A DNA stretch of 64,000 nt from Streptomyces sp. 1331.2 (GTDB lineage: Bacteria > Actinomycetota > Actinomycetes > Streptomycetales > Streptomycetaceae), in contig NZ_OBMJ01000001.1 in NCBI RefSeq assembly GCF_900199205.1, positions 6,999,001-7,063,000 of the forward strand, written 5' to 3'. The translations under genes were made by a program, and so were the position numbers. Of the stretch, positions 40,957 through 49,752 are shown piece after piece. Each line of letters begins with the position of its first letter. The first letter of the stretch is position 1. The notes below the pieces were generated by a model, which did no database searches, was not told where the DNA came from, and saw only the letters and a list, made by a program, of their open reading frames with translations.

Positions 40957-42105
40957 ATGTCCGCCCGTCGCCGTTCCACCGCAGCCGCGCTGCTCACCCT
41001 CGCCGTGGCGACCGCAACCCTGGCCGGCTGCTCGTCCAAGAAGGACGACAAGGCAGGCTCCTCCGACGCCGTCAAGGTGAACGCCACCGACACCGCGTGC
41101 GAGGTCTCCAAGACCAGCTTCCCGGCCGGGCACGTGGTGCTGGACATCAGCAACAAGGGCTCCAAGACCACCGAGGTCTACGTCTACGGCGACGGCGACA
41201 AGATCGTCACCGAGCGCGAGAACATCGGCCCCGGCACCAAGGCCAGCATCAACGCCGAGATCAAGGCCGGCTCGTACGAGATCGCCTGCAAGCCCGGCAT
41301 GGTCGGCGACGGCATCCGCCAGAAGATCACCGTGACCGGCGAGGGCGGCAGCGCCGCCCCGGCCGACCCGCGCCTGACCGCCGCCGTCGACGCCTACCGC
41401 ACGTACGCCCAGCAGCAGGCCGACGCCACCATCCCGGCCGTCCAGGCCTTCGCCGACGCGATCAAGGCCGGCGACCTGGAGAAGGCCAAGTCGCTGTACG
41501 CGCCCTCGCGCACCGGCTGGGAGCGCACCGAGCCGGTCGCCGAGAGCTTCGGCGACGTCGACCCCAAGACCGACACCCGCGAGGACAAGGTCGAGGCCGG
41601 CCAGCAGTGGACCGGCTGGCACAAGCTGGAGAAGTCGCTCTGGGCCGACGCCAAGATCGGTGACGACGAGAAGAAGCTCGCCGACCAGCTGGTCGCCGAC
41701 CTCACGGACTGGCAGAAGAAGATCCCCGCCGCCGAGATCACCGCGACCAGCATGGCCAACGGTGCCAAGGAACTGCTGGACGAGGTCGCCACCAACAAGA
41801 TCACCGGCGAGGAGGACCGCTACAGCCACACCGACCTGGCCGACTTCCAGGCCAATGTCGAGGGCGCGCAGAAGGCCTACGAGCTGCTGAAGCCGGTCGC
41901 CGCCGAGAAGGACGCGGACCTGTCCAAGACCCTGGACTCCGAGTTCGCCGCCATCAACGCCCTGCTCGCCAAGTACAAGCAGGCCGACGGCACCTTCACC
42001 CCGTACGACAAGGTCACCGAGGCCGAGCGCAAGACCTTCTCCGACGCGGTCAACTCGCTGGGCGAGCCGCTGTCGAAGCTGGCCGCCGCCGTGGTCGCCA
42101 AGTAA
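40957..42105 (+). CDS. efeO: EfeO: iron-uptake lipoprotein with cupredoxin-like and M75 domains
   Basis: A 382-aa exported component of the EfeUOB elemental iron system. The signal peptide ends in the lipobox LAGC (about residues 22-25). An N-terminal cupredoxin-like domain (ACEVSKTSFPAGHVVLDISN) is followed by the helical imelysin/M75 domain with the metal motif HKLE in GWHKLEKSLW. ATG 40957 with TTGGAG is preferred to ATG 40933 because it gives a clean lipoprotein signal. It binds iron at the membrane surface for EfeU. First gene of an efeO-efeB-efeU operon behind an iron box. Confidence 0.93.
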   Translation: MSARRRSTAAALLTLAVATATLAGCSSKKDDKAGSSDAVKVNATDTACEVSKTSFPAGHVVLDISNKGSKTTEVYVYGDGDKIVTERENIGPGTKASINAEIKAGSYEIACKPGMVGDGIRQKITVTGEGGSAAPADPRLTAAVDAYRTYAQQQADATIPAVQAFADAIKAGDLEKAKSLYAPSRTGWERTEPVAESFGDVDPKTDTREDKVEAGQQWTGWHKLEKSLWADAKIGDDEKKLADQLVADLTDWQKKIPAAEITATSMANGAKELLDEVATNKITGEEDRYSHTDLADFQANVEGAQKAYELLKPVAAEKDADLSKTLDSEFAAINALLAKYKQADGTFTPYDKVTEAERKTFSDAVNSLGEPLSKLAAAVVAK

Positions 42106-42208
42106 CCGACCACCGCTTCCCGTTCCACCCACCCCACCGACGCCGTGGCGGCCCGACACCGGCCGCCACGGCCTCCGTGAGTCAGTACAGAGAAGGGCCC
42201 GCCCGCCG

Positions 42209-43516
42209 ATGGACGCCCAGCACGAGCAGCAGCAGAACGAGACGCCGGCCGCCGCCGACGCCACCGCGACCAGGAGCGCGGTCAGCCGACGCGCCGTCAT
42301 CGGCTGGGCCGGCGCGGGCGTCGCGCTCGGCGCCGCCGCCGTCGGCTCGGTCGCCGCCGCCACCCGCCAGGACGACCCCGCCCCGGCGGCCGCCGCCCCG
42401 GCCGGCGCCGAGGTGCCGTTCTACGGCGAGAACCAGGCCGGCATCGCCACCCCGGTCCAGGACCGGCTGCACTTCGCCGCCTTCGACGTCTCCGACAAGG
42501 CGACCCGGGAGTCCCTGGTCAAGCTGCTCAAGGAGTGGACCAAGGCGGCCGCGGCGATGACCGGCGGCCGCGAGGTCGGCACCGGCGCCGCCACCGGCCT
42601 GCCCGAGGCGCCCCCGGACGACACCGGCGAGGCCCTGGGCCTGCCCGCCTCCCGGCTCACCCTCACCATCGGCTTCGGCCCCACCCTGTTCGAGAAGGAC
42701 GGCGTGGACCGCTTCGGCCTCAAGGCCAAGCGCCCCGACGCCCTGATCGACCTGCCGGCCTTCAAGGGCGACAAGCTCGACCCGAACCGCAGCGGCGGCG
42801 ACCTCTGCATCCAGGCCTGCGCCGACGACCCGCAGGTCGCCGTGCACGCGATCCGCAACCTGGCCCGCATCGGCATGGGCACCGTCAACATCCGCTGGTC
42901 CCAGCTCGGCTTCGGCAAGACCTCCTCCACCACCCCGGACGCGCAGACCCCGCGCAACCTGATGGGCTTCAAGGACGGCACCCACAACATCGCGGGCACC
43001 GACACCGGCAAGCTCGCCGACCACGTCTGGGCGGCCCCCGGCGACGGCCCGGAGTGGATGACCGGCGGCTCCTACCTCGTCGCCCGGCGGATCCGGATGC
43101 ACATCGAGACCTGGGACCGCACCTCGCTCAAGGAGCAGGAGGACGTCTTCGGCCGCACCAAGGGCGAGGGCGCCCCGTACGGCAAGGCCAAGGAGCACGA
43201 CGCGCCCGACCTCAAGGCGATGCCCGCCGACTCGCACGTCGCCCTCGCCCACCCGGACGCCAACAGCGGCCTGATGATCCTGCGCCGCGGCTTCTCCTTC
43301 ACCGACGGCACCGACGGCCTCGGCCGCCTGGACGCCGGCCTGTTCTTCCTCGCCTACCAGCGCGACACCCGCAAGGCCTTCGTGCCGCTGCAGACCCGCC
43401 TGGCGTCGAGCGACAAGCTCAACGAGTACATCCAGCACGTCGGCTCCGCCCACTTCGCCTGCCCGGCGGGCGTGCGCAAGCCGGGGGAGTGGTGGGGCCA
43501 GGCCCTGTTCGGCTGA
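42209..43516 (+). CDS. efeB: EfeB: Tat-exported Dyp-type haem peroxidase
   Basis: A 435-aa haem peroxidase exported folded through Tat (SRRAVIGWAGAGVALGAAAV, about residues 27-46). The Dyp family signature is GFKDGTHNI, with the distal Asp and later Arg in VARRIRMHIETWDR; the proximal His candidate is in ADSHVALAHPDANSG. It oxidises ferrous iron, or in some systems extracts iron from haem, to feed the EfeU permease. About 100 bp separates it from efeO and 42 bp from efeU. Confidence 0.94.
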   Translation: MDAQHEQQQNETPAAADATATRSAVSRRAVIGWAGAGVALGAAAVGSVAAATRQDDPAPAAAAPAGAEVPFYGENQAGIATPVQDRLHFAAFDVSDKATRESLVKLLKEWTKAAAAMTGGREVGTGAATGLPEAPPDDTGEALGLPASRLTLTIGFGPTLFEKDGVDRFGLKAKRPDALIDLPAFKGDKLDPNRSGGDLCIQACADDPQVAVHAIRNLARIGMGTVNIRWSQLGFGKTSSTTPDAQTPRNLMGFKDGTHNIAGTDTGKLADHVWAAPGDGPEWMTGGSYLVARRIRMHIETWDRTSLKEQEDVFGRTKGEGAPYGKAKEHDAPDLKAMPADSHVALAHPDANSGLMILRRGFSFTDGTDGLGRLDAGLFFLAYQRDTRKAFVPLQTRLASSDKLNEYIQHVGSAHFACPAGVRKPGEWWGQALFG

Positions 43517-43558
43517 CCCGCCAGATTCCCCCGTACCACCTCACCCCCAGGAGCCCGC

Positions 43559-44392
43559 GTGTTCGGCAACTACCTGATCGGCCTGCGCGAAGGCCTCGAA
43601 GCCAGCCTGGTCGTCTGCATCCTGATCGCCTACCTGGTCAAGACCGACCGCAAGGACAAGCTGCCGCCGGTCTGGCTCGGCGTCGGCGCGGCCGTGGTGC
43701 TCTCGATGGCCTTCGGCGCGGTGCTGCAGTTCGGCTCCTCGCAGCTCACCTTCGAGGCCCAGGAGGCGCTCGGCGGCTCGCTGTCGATCATCTCGGTCGG
43801 CCTGGTGACCTGGATGGTGTTCTGGATGCGGCGCACCGCCCGGCACCTGAAGACCGAACTGCACGGCAAGCTGGACGCGGCCCTCGCGATGGGCACCACG
43901 GCCCTGGTGGTCACCTCCTTCCTGGCCGTCGGCCGTGAGGGACTGGAGACCGCACTGTTCATCTGGTCCGCGGTGCAGGCCACCGACGACGGCTGGAACC
44001 CGCTGATCGGCGCTGCGCTCGGCCTGCTCACCTCGGTGGTGCTCGGCTGGCTGTTCTACCGGGGCGCGCTGAAGATCAACCTGGCCAAGTTCTTCACCTG
44101 GACCGGCGCCATGCTGGTCGTGGTCGCGGCCGGAGTGCTCGCCTACGGCGTGCACGACCTCCAGGAGGCCGGCTGGCTGCCCGGCCTGCACAGCGTGGCC
44201 TTCGACATCTCCAGCACCATCCCCAAGGACAGCTGGTACGGCACGCTGCTGAAGGGCGTGTTCAACTTCCAGCCCGACCCGACGGTGCTGCAGCTGGTGG
44301 TCTGGCTGCTCTACCTGGTCCCCACGCTGGCCGTCTTCTTCAACCTCCTCGGGGGCAAGGCGAAGCCCGTCGCGGCCAAGCCGGCCGCCTGA
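43559..44392 (+). CDS. efeU: EfeU: FTR1-family iron permease
   Basis: A 277-aa seven-helix permease. The two iron-binding REGLE motifs are LREGLEASL (residue 9 onward, TM1) and VGREGLETAL (near 127, TM4). It imports iron oxidised by EfeB. CAGGAG precedes GTG 43559. Gene order O-B-U differs from the U-O-B order of enteric bacteria but is usual for actinomycetes. A strong hairpin ends the operon at 44418. Confidence 0.95.
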   Translation: MFGNYLIGLREGLEASLVVCILIAYLVKTDRKDKLPPVWLGVGAAVVLSMAFGAVLQFGSSQLTFEAQEALGGSLSIISVGLVTWMVFWMRRTARHLKTELHGKLDAALAMGTTALVVTSFLAVGREGLETALFIWSAVQATDDGWNPLIGAALGLLTSVVLGWLFYRGALKINLAKFFTWTGAMLVVVAAGVLAYGVHDLQEAGWLPGLHSVAFDISSTIPKDSWYGTLLKGVFNFQPDPTVLQLVVWLLYLVPTLAVFFNLLGGKAKPVAAKPAA

Positions 44393-44417
44393 CCGGCCCG
44401 CCCCCTCGCACCCCGCC

Positions 44418-44450
44418 CCGCCCCGTCCGGCCTCCCGCCGGACGGGGCGG
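44418..44450. terminator. Terminator of the efe operon
   Basis: CCGCCCCGTCCGG (44418-44430) pairs perfectly with 44438-44450 around a 7-base loop; convergent genes lie on both sides. Confidence 0.85.
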
Positions 44451-44520
44451 TGGCGTATCCGGGCCCGGGGCGGGGCGGGATGTCGACCGGCCAGTCCTCG
44501 ACCGGTCGGTCCTCGGCGGG

Positions 44521-45438
44521 TCAGTCCTCGGTGGGGGCGGCGAAGCGGATCGAGTAGCGCCGCTCCAGCTCGGCGATCCGCCCGGGCAGGGCGTCCCGCA
44601 CCTGGGCCAGCTCGGCCGCGTGCTCCCGGACGAAGGAGTCCCGCAGCGCGGCCCGCAGCGGCTCGCGGGCCGCCTCGACCGGCTGCATGCAGGTGGCGTA
44701 GGCCGCGCCCAGGCGGCGGTCCTCGGCGCTCGCGGCCTGATCGGTCGCGGCGCCCTGGAGGGTGCGGTCCACCTGGTCGAAGAAGTGCTGCTCGCTGTCG
44801 GCCCGGACGCCCTGCGCGGACAGGCAGTCCGGCAGCCCTCGCCGGGCGGCGAGTACGGCGGCGTCCTGTTCCACCGCGGCGAGGCCGCTGAACCACCGGG
44901 ACTGCAGCGGCCCGTAGCCGGACTGCAGGTCGCCGGCGGCCTTCGCGCCCTCCTGGTCGCAGCGCCGCTGGACCGCGGGATCGGCGGACGTGGCGGCCGG
45001 AGCCGGCGCGGTGGTGTCCGGGACGGTGCTGGCGCTGAAGCCGTGTCGGGCGATGTGGGCCAGGTCGGGGATCTCGAACTGCCGGATGAACATCGGGGGC
45101 GGGGCGTCGGGCACCCGGACGCGGGCGGCGTCCAGGCAGGCGCGCGTCGCGCGCTCCCGGACCAGGCTGGTGAAGCCGTCGAGCCCCTGGGTGAGCCGGG
45201 TGTCCGGGCCGGAGGCCGGCAGCAGCACGGGGGTGAGGTCCGGCGGCAGCCCGTAGGCCACCGCGGCCGGCGCGGCGGCGGGCGGCGGGGCGGACACGGC
45301 GGACGGGGCGGACGGGGCGGCGGGGCCCGGGTCGGCGGCCGAGCACCCGGCGGTCAGGGCCAGCACGGCGCAGAGCAGTCCCGCCGCCGCAGGGTGCGAG
45401 GCGGTGGAGCGGCGCGAAGGCCGGTGGACGCGGGGCAT
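44521..45438 (-). CDS. Hypothetical secreted lipoprotein
   Basis: A 305-aa exported protein with a basic N-terminus, hydrophobic segment AAAGLLCAVLALTAGC (lipobox Cys near residue 32), an Ala/Pro/Ser spacer, and a helical, acidic domain rich in Arg/Glu and containing four scattered cysteines (RACLDA, RRCDQE, PDCLSA, ATCMQP) that could form two disulfides. I do not recognise the family. ATG 45438 fits the lipoprotein signal. Confidence 0.75.
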   Translation of the reverse strand: MPRVHRPSRRSTASHPAAAGLLCAVLALTAGCSAADPGPAAPSAPSAVSAPPPAAAPAAVAYGLPPDLTPVLLPASGPDTRLTQGLDGFTSLVRERATRACLDAARVRVPDAPPPMFIRQFEIPDLAHIARHGFSASTVPDTTAPAPAATSADPAVQRRCDQEGAKAAGDLQSGYGPLQSRWFSGLAAVEQDAAVLAARRGLPDCLSAQGVRADSEQHFFDQVDRTLQGAATDQAASAEDRRLGAAYATCMQPVEAAREPLRAALRDSFVREHAAELAQVRDALPGRIAELERRYSIRFAAPTED

Positions 45439-45490
45439 GGGCGGAGGACTCCGGCGGAGGAGGCGGACGGGACCGGGGGAGCGAGCGGCG

Positions 45491-45524
45491 CCGTGGCCCC
45501 GCCCGGAGTCGGGCGGGGCCACGG
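45491..45524. terminator. Terminator after the secreted-protein gene
   Basis: CCGTGGCCCCGCCCG (45491-45505) pairs perfectly with 45510-45524 around GAGT. It lies directly downstream of the minus-strand gene at 45531. Confidence 0.85.
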
Positions 45525-45530
45525 ACGGCG

Positions 45531-45932
45531 TCAGTGGACGACCGTGACCTGGTCGCCCGGGTTGCGGCTCAGAATGCCGAACTGGGTGCCGGGGGCCACG
45601 TCGGTGATCAGGGCGAAGTACGAGTCGTTGATGTCGTGGTAGCCGTTGAACATCTGCACGTACCCGCGCGAGGCCGGGGTCCACGAGCCGCCGGGCCGCC
45701 GGTAGACGCCGGTGTAGCCGGAGAACTCGCCCTGCGGGTTGTACGACCAGGAGACGTTGACGTCGTGGCAGGGCGAGTTGGCCTTGGTGACGACCGTGAT
45801 GTTGTTCGTCGTGGCGCCCTCGCTCCGGATCCAGTTGGACACGCAGCCGGAGGCCGAGGCGGTGGGCGCCAGCGCGACCACGGAGCCGGCGGCCGTGGCG
45901 GCCACGGCGAGGGCGGTGAAGAACTTCTTCAT
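45531..45932 (-). CDS. Small secreted protein, unknown function
   Basis: A 133-aa protein with a classical signal peptide (MKKFFTALAVAATAAGSVVA, cleaved near ASAS at residue 28) and a mature domain of about 105 residues, beta-rich and aromatic, with two cysteines (SGCVSNW and SPCHDV). The pattern resembles small secreted immunoglobulin-like or lectin-like folds, but no family is recognised. Monocistronic with its own strong terminator, suggesting abundant expression. Confidence 0.75.
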   Translation of the reverse strand: MKKFFTALAVAATAAGSVVALAPTASASGCVSNWIRSEGATTNNITVVTKANSPCHDVNVSWSYNPQGEFSGYTGVYRRPGGSWTPASRGYVQMFNGYHDINDSYFALITDVAPGTQFGILSRNPGDQVTVVH

Positions 45933-46094
45933 GAATGACTCCCCGGGGGAAAGAATGGGCGGCGGGAAACCCGGCAGGGTGCCGCCCGGAACGCCGTAAC
46001 GCTAACCCGGCAACCGCTCTGACCTGGTCGGATTGCTGTCTCACAGGCCCTTCGCGCTGTCTCACGATTGTGTTGAAACAGTGTGGGACGCGGC

Positions 46095-46128
46095 GGAGCC
46101 CCGCACGGTCGGGACCGTGCGGGGCTCC
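46095..46128. terminator. Terminator of the FtsX/MacB-type ABC operon
   Basis: GGAGCCCCGCACGGTC (46095-46110) pairs perfectly with 46113-46128, with only two unpaired central bases, one of the strongest hairpins in the window. Confidence 0.85.
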
Positions 46129-46173
46129 GCGGGGTGGAACCGAGGGGTTACGCCGTCTCGGCGGAACCGCGTA

Positions 46174-48735
46174 CTACTCGCTCTTGATCGCGCCCAGGAT
46201 GTCCAGCTTGGCCGCCTTGTGGGCCGGCCAGAGGGCGGCCAGCAGGCCGATCACGGCGGCCGCGAGCAGGAAGCAGGCGACCTGGAGCGGCGGCACCACG
46301 GTGCTGATGCCCTTGAGGTCGTCGGCCAGCGTGCGGACGCCCGCCCAGGCGACCAGGATGCCCAGGCCGACCCCGACCAGTCCGCCGAACAGCGCGATCA
46401 GCAGCGACTCCAGCCGGACCATCCGGCGGATGCCGAGCCGGTCCAGGCCGATCGCCCGCAGCATGCCGATCTCCCGGCGGCGCTCGAACACCGACATCGC
46501 CATGGTGTTGACCACCCCGAGCACCGCGATGACCACGGACATGCCGAGCAGCCCGTACATCATGTTCAGGAGCCCGTTGAGCATCCGGCGGTTCTCCGCC
46601 TTGATGTCCTTCTCGCCCTTGACCGCGATCAGCGGGTTGCCGCCGGTCGCGTCGCGCAGCGCCTGCTTCAGTTCCCCGGTCGGGCCGTTCGCGCCCTTGA
46701 CCAGGACCTTGTCCAGCCCGGAGCCGGGCAGCGCGTGCGGGCCGACCACGGCGTCGGGGGCGACGACCCCGGCCAGCACCGAGTTGGGCTCGATGACGGC
46801 GCCGACGGTCAGTGAGCCCTTGCTGCCGTCCGGGTAGGTGACGGCGAGGGTCTCGCCGAGCCGGTAGCGGCTCTGCCCGGAGGTGCCCGCGTTCACCATC
46901 AGCTTGCCCTGCTTGAGGGCGTCCGCGCTGCCCTCCTTGACCTTGACGGTGACCAGCTTGTCGATGGTGGCATCGACGGCGGTCAGCCACTCGTGGTCCG
47001 AACCGTCCGCGCCCGTCTCCACCGGGACGCTGCGCACCACGCTCGTCGCGGCGACGCCGGGCGCCTTGGCGATCTGGGCGGCCGCCTCGGGGGCGAGCAT
47101 CGAGTAGTTCTCCATCGTGACCGCGTAGTCGGCCTTGAGGTCGCTCGCGGCAGCGTCGTCCACGGCCTTGTTCACCGAGGCGCCGATCACCGTCAGCGAG
47201 GTGATCAGGGTGACGCCGATGGTCAGCGCCGAGGCCGTGGCGGCGGTGCGGCGCGGGTTGCGGATCGCGTTCTCCTTGGCCAGCTTGCCCGCGGTGCCGT
47301 ACAGCGCGCGCAGCAGCGGGGCGAACAGCGCGATCAGCGGCCGGGACAGCAGCGGGGTGAGGACGAACACGCCGATCAGCAGCGCGCCCGCGCCGAGGCC
47401 GACCAGCTTGACCTCCTTGCCGGCCACGCCGGCGGCCAGCCCGGTGGCACCGGCCAGCGCGAACAGCAGGCCGAAGGTGTTGCGCAGCACCAGGCTCTTC
47501 TGGGTGGCGGGCTGCTCGACCGAGCTCATCGCCGCCACCGGCGCGATCCGGGAGGCCCGGCGGGCGGGCAGCCAGGCGGCCAGCACCGTCACCAGCACGC
47601 CGACCGCGATCGCGGTGATCACCGTGCCCGGCGCGATGATCAGCGGGCCGTCCGGCAGGTTGGCCTCCATCGGGCCGTTGAGGAAGGCCCGGAGGCCGAC
47701 CGCGATCCCGACGCCGGCCAGCAGGCCGGCCACCGACGCGGTCAGGCCGACCAGCAGCGCCTCGATCAGCACCGAGCGGGTGATCTGGCGGCGGGTGGCG
47801 CCGACCGCGCGCAGCAGGGCCAGTTCCTTGGTGCGCTGGGCGACCAGCATGGTGAAGGTGTTGGCGATGATGAAGATCCCGACGAACAGCGCGATGCCCG
47901 CGAAGCCCATCAGGAAGGTGCTCAGGGCCCGGGTGCTCTGCTTGATCATCCGGTCCTGCTCGGCGGCGAGCTCGCGGCCGGTCCTGGACTCGATGGTGTC
48001 GCCCTGCGGGACGGCCTGCTTGACGGCGGCGAGCAGCGCGGTGTCGTCGGTGCCCGGCCTGGCCTTGACGTCCAGCTCGGCGAAGCGGCCCGGGCTCAGG
48101 TAGAGCTGCTGGGCGGTGGCGGTGTCGAAGGCGGCCAGGGAGCCGCCGGCCGTGACGCGCGGGTCGTTGGTGTGCAGGGTGCCGGTGAGCTTGAGTTCCA
48201 TCACCGGGCCGTTGACGGCGACCCGGACGGTGTCGCCGACCCGGTACCCGCCCTTCTCGGCGGTCCTGGTGTCGAGGGCGATCTCGGTGGCGTTCTTCGG
48301 GCCCCGGCCGGCGACCAGCGGGTAGCGCGGGTCGGTGCCGTCGGCGCCCGGGACGTAGTTGGCGCCGGTGGTGGAGAAGCCGTTGCCGATCAGCGCGCCC
48401 TTCTTGTCGGCGATGCCGGCGAAGCCGCTGACCACGCCGCGCACCTCGGCGGCGCCGGGCAGCGCGGCGACCTTGGTGCGGGTCTCCTCGGTGAGGGCCG
48501 GGCCGGTGGTGGCCCGGCCGCCGTGGTCGTAGCCGCGGCTGCCGGCCTCGCGGTCGCTGACGGTGACGGCGATGTCGGTGTAGCTCTTGGAGTTCTGGGT
48601 CCTCAGACCGTCGCCGAGGGTGTCGGAGAAGATCAGGGTGCCGGCCACGAAGGCGGTGCCGAGCATGACGGCGAGCGTCGTCATCAGCAGTCGGCCCTTG
48701 TGGGCGAGCACGTTGCGCAGTGCGGTGCGGAACAT
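46174..48735 (-). CDS. ABC transporter permease (FtsX/MacB-type, double FtsX domain)
   Basis: An 853-aa membrane protein. A MacB_PCD-like extracytoplasmic domain follows TM1 (LLMTTLAVMLGTAFVAGTLIF). FtsX domain 1 is near 270-400 (FLMGFAGIALFVGIFIIANTF, ALLRAVGATRRQITRSVLIE), a central TM pair with a second extracytoplasmic domain follows, and FtsX domain 2 is at the C-terminus (MSVVIAVLGVVNTMAMSV, MLRAIGLDRLGIRRMVRLE). Such transporters use ATP for periplasmic mechanotransmission, in lipid, peptide or lipoprotein handling or antibiotic export. Its ATPase is encoded 80 bp upstream on the same strand. Confidence 0.93.
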   Translation of the reverse strand: MFRTALRNVLAHKGRLLMTTLAVMLGTAFVAGTLIFSDTLGDGLRTQNSKSYTDIAVTVSDREAGSRGYDHGGRATTGPALTEETRTKVAALPGAAEVRGVVSGFAGIADKKGALIGNGFSTTGANYVPGADGTDPRYPLVAGRGPKNATEIALDTRTAEKGGYRVGDTVRVAVNGPVMELKLTGTLHTNDPRVTAGGSLAAFDTATAQQLYLSPGRFAELDVKARPGTDDTALLAAVKQAVPQGDTIESRTGRELAAEQDRMIKQSTRALSTFLMGFAGIALFVGIFIIANTFTMLVAQRTKELALLRAVGATRRQITRSVLIEALLVGLTASVAGLLAGVGIAVGLRAFLNGPMEANLPDGPLIIAPGTVITAIAVGVLVTVLAAWLPARRASRIAPVAAMSSVEQPATQKSLVLRNTFGLLFALAGATGLAAGVAGKEVKLVGLGAGALLIGVFVLTPLLSRPLIALFAPLLRALYGTAGKLAKENAIRNPRRTAATASALTIGVTLITSLTVIGASVNKAVDDAAASDLKADYAVTMENYSMLAPEAAAQIAKAPGVAATSVVRSVPVETGADGSDHEWLTAVDATIDKLVTVKVKEGSADALKQGKLMVNAGTSGQSRYRLGETLAVTYPDGSKGSLTVGAVIEPNSVLAGVVAPDAVVGPHALPGSGLDKVLVKGANGPTGELKQALRDATGGNPLIAVKGEKDIKAENRRMLNGLLNMMYGLLGMSVVIAVLGVVNTMAMSVFERRREIGMLRAIGLDRLGIRRMVRLESLLIALFGGLVGVGLGILVAWAGVRTLADDLKGISTVVPPLQVACFLLAAAVIGLLAALWPAHKAAKLDILGAIKSE

Positions 48736-48815
48736 GAGGGGGTGTCAGTCCTGGGGTGCTCGGGGACGGGTGGCGTCGGGGCCGGTCGGCCGGGCGTCCG
48801 GCGTCGGCCGGGCAT

Positions 48816-49586
48816 TCAGCTGGTGCGGCCCTTGGCGTCGAAGCGGCGCATGCGGTCCAGGACGGTGTCGGCGGTGGGGGTGTGGAGTTCGTCGACGATG
48901 CGGCCGTCGGCGAGGAAGACGACGCGGTCGGCGTAGGAGGCGGCGACGGGGTCGTGGGTGACCATGACGACGGTCTGGCCGAGTTCGCGCACGGAGTTGC
49001 GCAGGAAGGAGAGGATCTCGGCGCCGGAGCGGGAGTCGAGGTTGCCGGTGGGTTCGTCGGCGAAGACGATGTCGGGCTTGCCAGCGAGGGCGCGGGCGCA
49101 GGCGACGCGTTGCTGCTGGCCGCCGGAGAGCTGGGAGGGGCGGTGGCTGAGGCGGCCGGAGAGGCCGACGGTGTCGACGACGCGGTCGAGCCAGGCCTGG
49201 TCGACCTTGCGGCCGGCGATGTCCATGGGGAGGGTGATGTTCTCCAGGGCGGTCAGGGTGGGGAGCAGGTTGAAGGCCTGGAAGACGAAGCCGATGTGGT
49301 CGCGGCGCAGTTGGGTGAGTTGCTTGTCCTTGAGGCCGACGAGTTCGGTGTCGCCGATGGTGGAGGAGCCGGAGCTGACGGTGTCGAGGCCGGCCATGCA
49401 GTGCATGAGGGTGGACTTGCCGGAGCCGGAGGGGCCCATGATGGCGGTGAACTCGCCCTGGGGGAAGGCCACGCTGACGTTGTCGAGGGCGACGACGCGG
49501 GTCTCCCCCTCCCCGTAGACCTTGTTCAGGCCGGTGGCGCGGGCGGCCGCCCGGCCGGTGCGGACGGCGGTTGCGGGGAACGTCAC
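48816..49586 (-). CDS. ABC transporter ATP-binding protein (MacB/LolD type)
   Basis: A 256-aa ATPase. Walker A is MGPSGSGKST (near residue 50), the Q-loop is in FVFQAFNLLPTLTALENI, the signature is QLSGGQQQRVACARAL, Walker B is PDIVFADEPTGNLD, and the H-loop is VTHDP. It partners the double-FtsX permease that follows. GTG 49586 follows AGGAG. Codon choice here is unusually monotonous with many -GG codons on the minus strand, but remains typical of the genome. No regulator gene is adjacent. Confidence 0.94.
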   Translation of the reverse strand: MTFPATAVRTGRAAARATGLNKVYGEGETRVVALDNVSVAFPQGEFTAIMGPSGSGKSTLMHCMAGLDTVSSGSSTIGDTELVGLKDKQLTQLRRDHIGFVFQAFNLLPTLTALENITLPMDIAGRKVDQAWLDRVVDTVGLSGRLSHRPSQLSGGQQQRVACARALAGKPDIVFADEPTGNLDSRSGAEILSFLRNSVRELGQTVVMVTHDPVAASYADRVVFLADGRIVDELHTPTADTVLDRMRRFDAKGRTS

Positions 49587-49674
49587 GGAGGTCTCCTGGA
49601 GGATGAATCGGATATTCCTACCGCTTCATCCTTCCAAGAGGTGACAGCACGATGCGTATGCCGAACAGACGGAC

Positions 49675-49707
49675 GGCCCCCGCCGACCCGATGGTGCGGC
49701 GGGGGCC
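49675..49707. terminator. Terminator of the TerD/Mrr fusion gene
   Basis: GGCCCCCGCCG (49675-49685) pairs with CGGCGGGGGCC (49697-49707) around an 11-base loop; downstream of the minus-strand gene ending at 49753. Confidence 0.75.
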
Positions 49708-49752
49708 CGTCTCCTCCTCAGGTATGACGTGCCCGGAGGACCGAAGTCCTTC

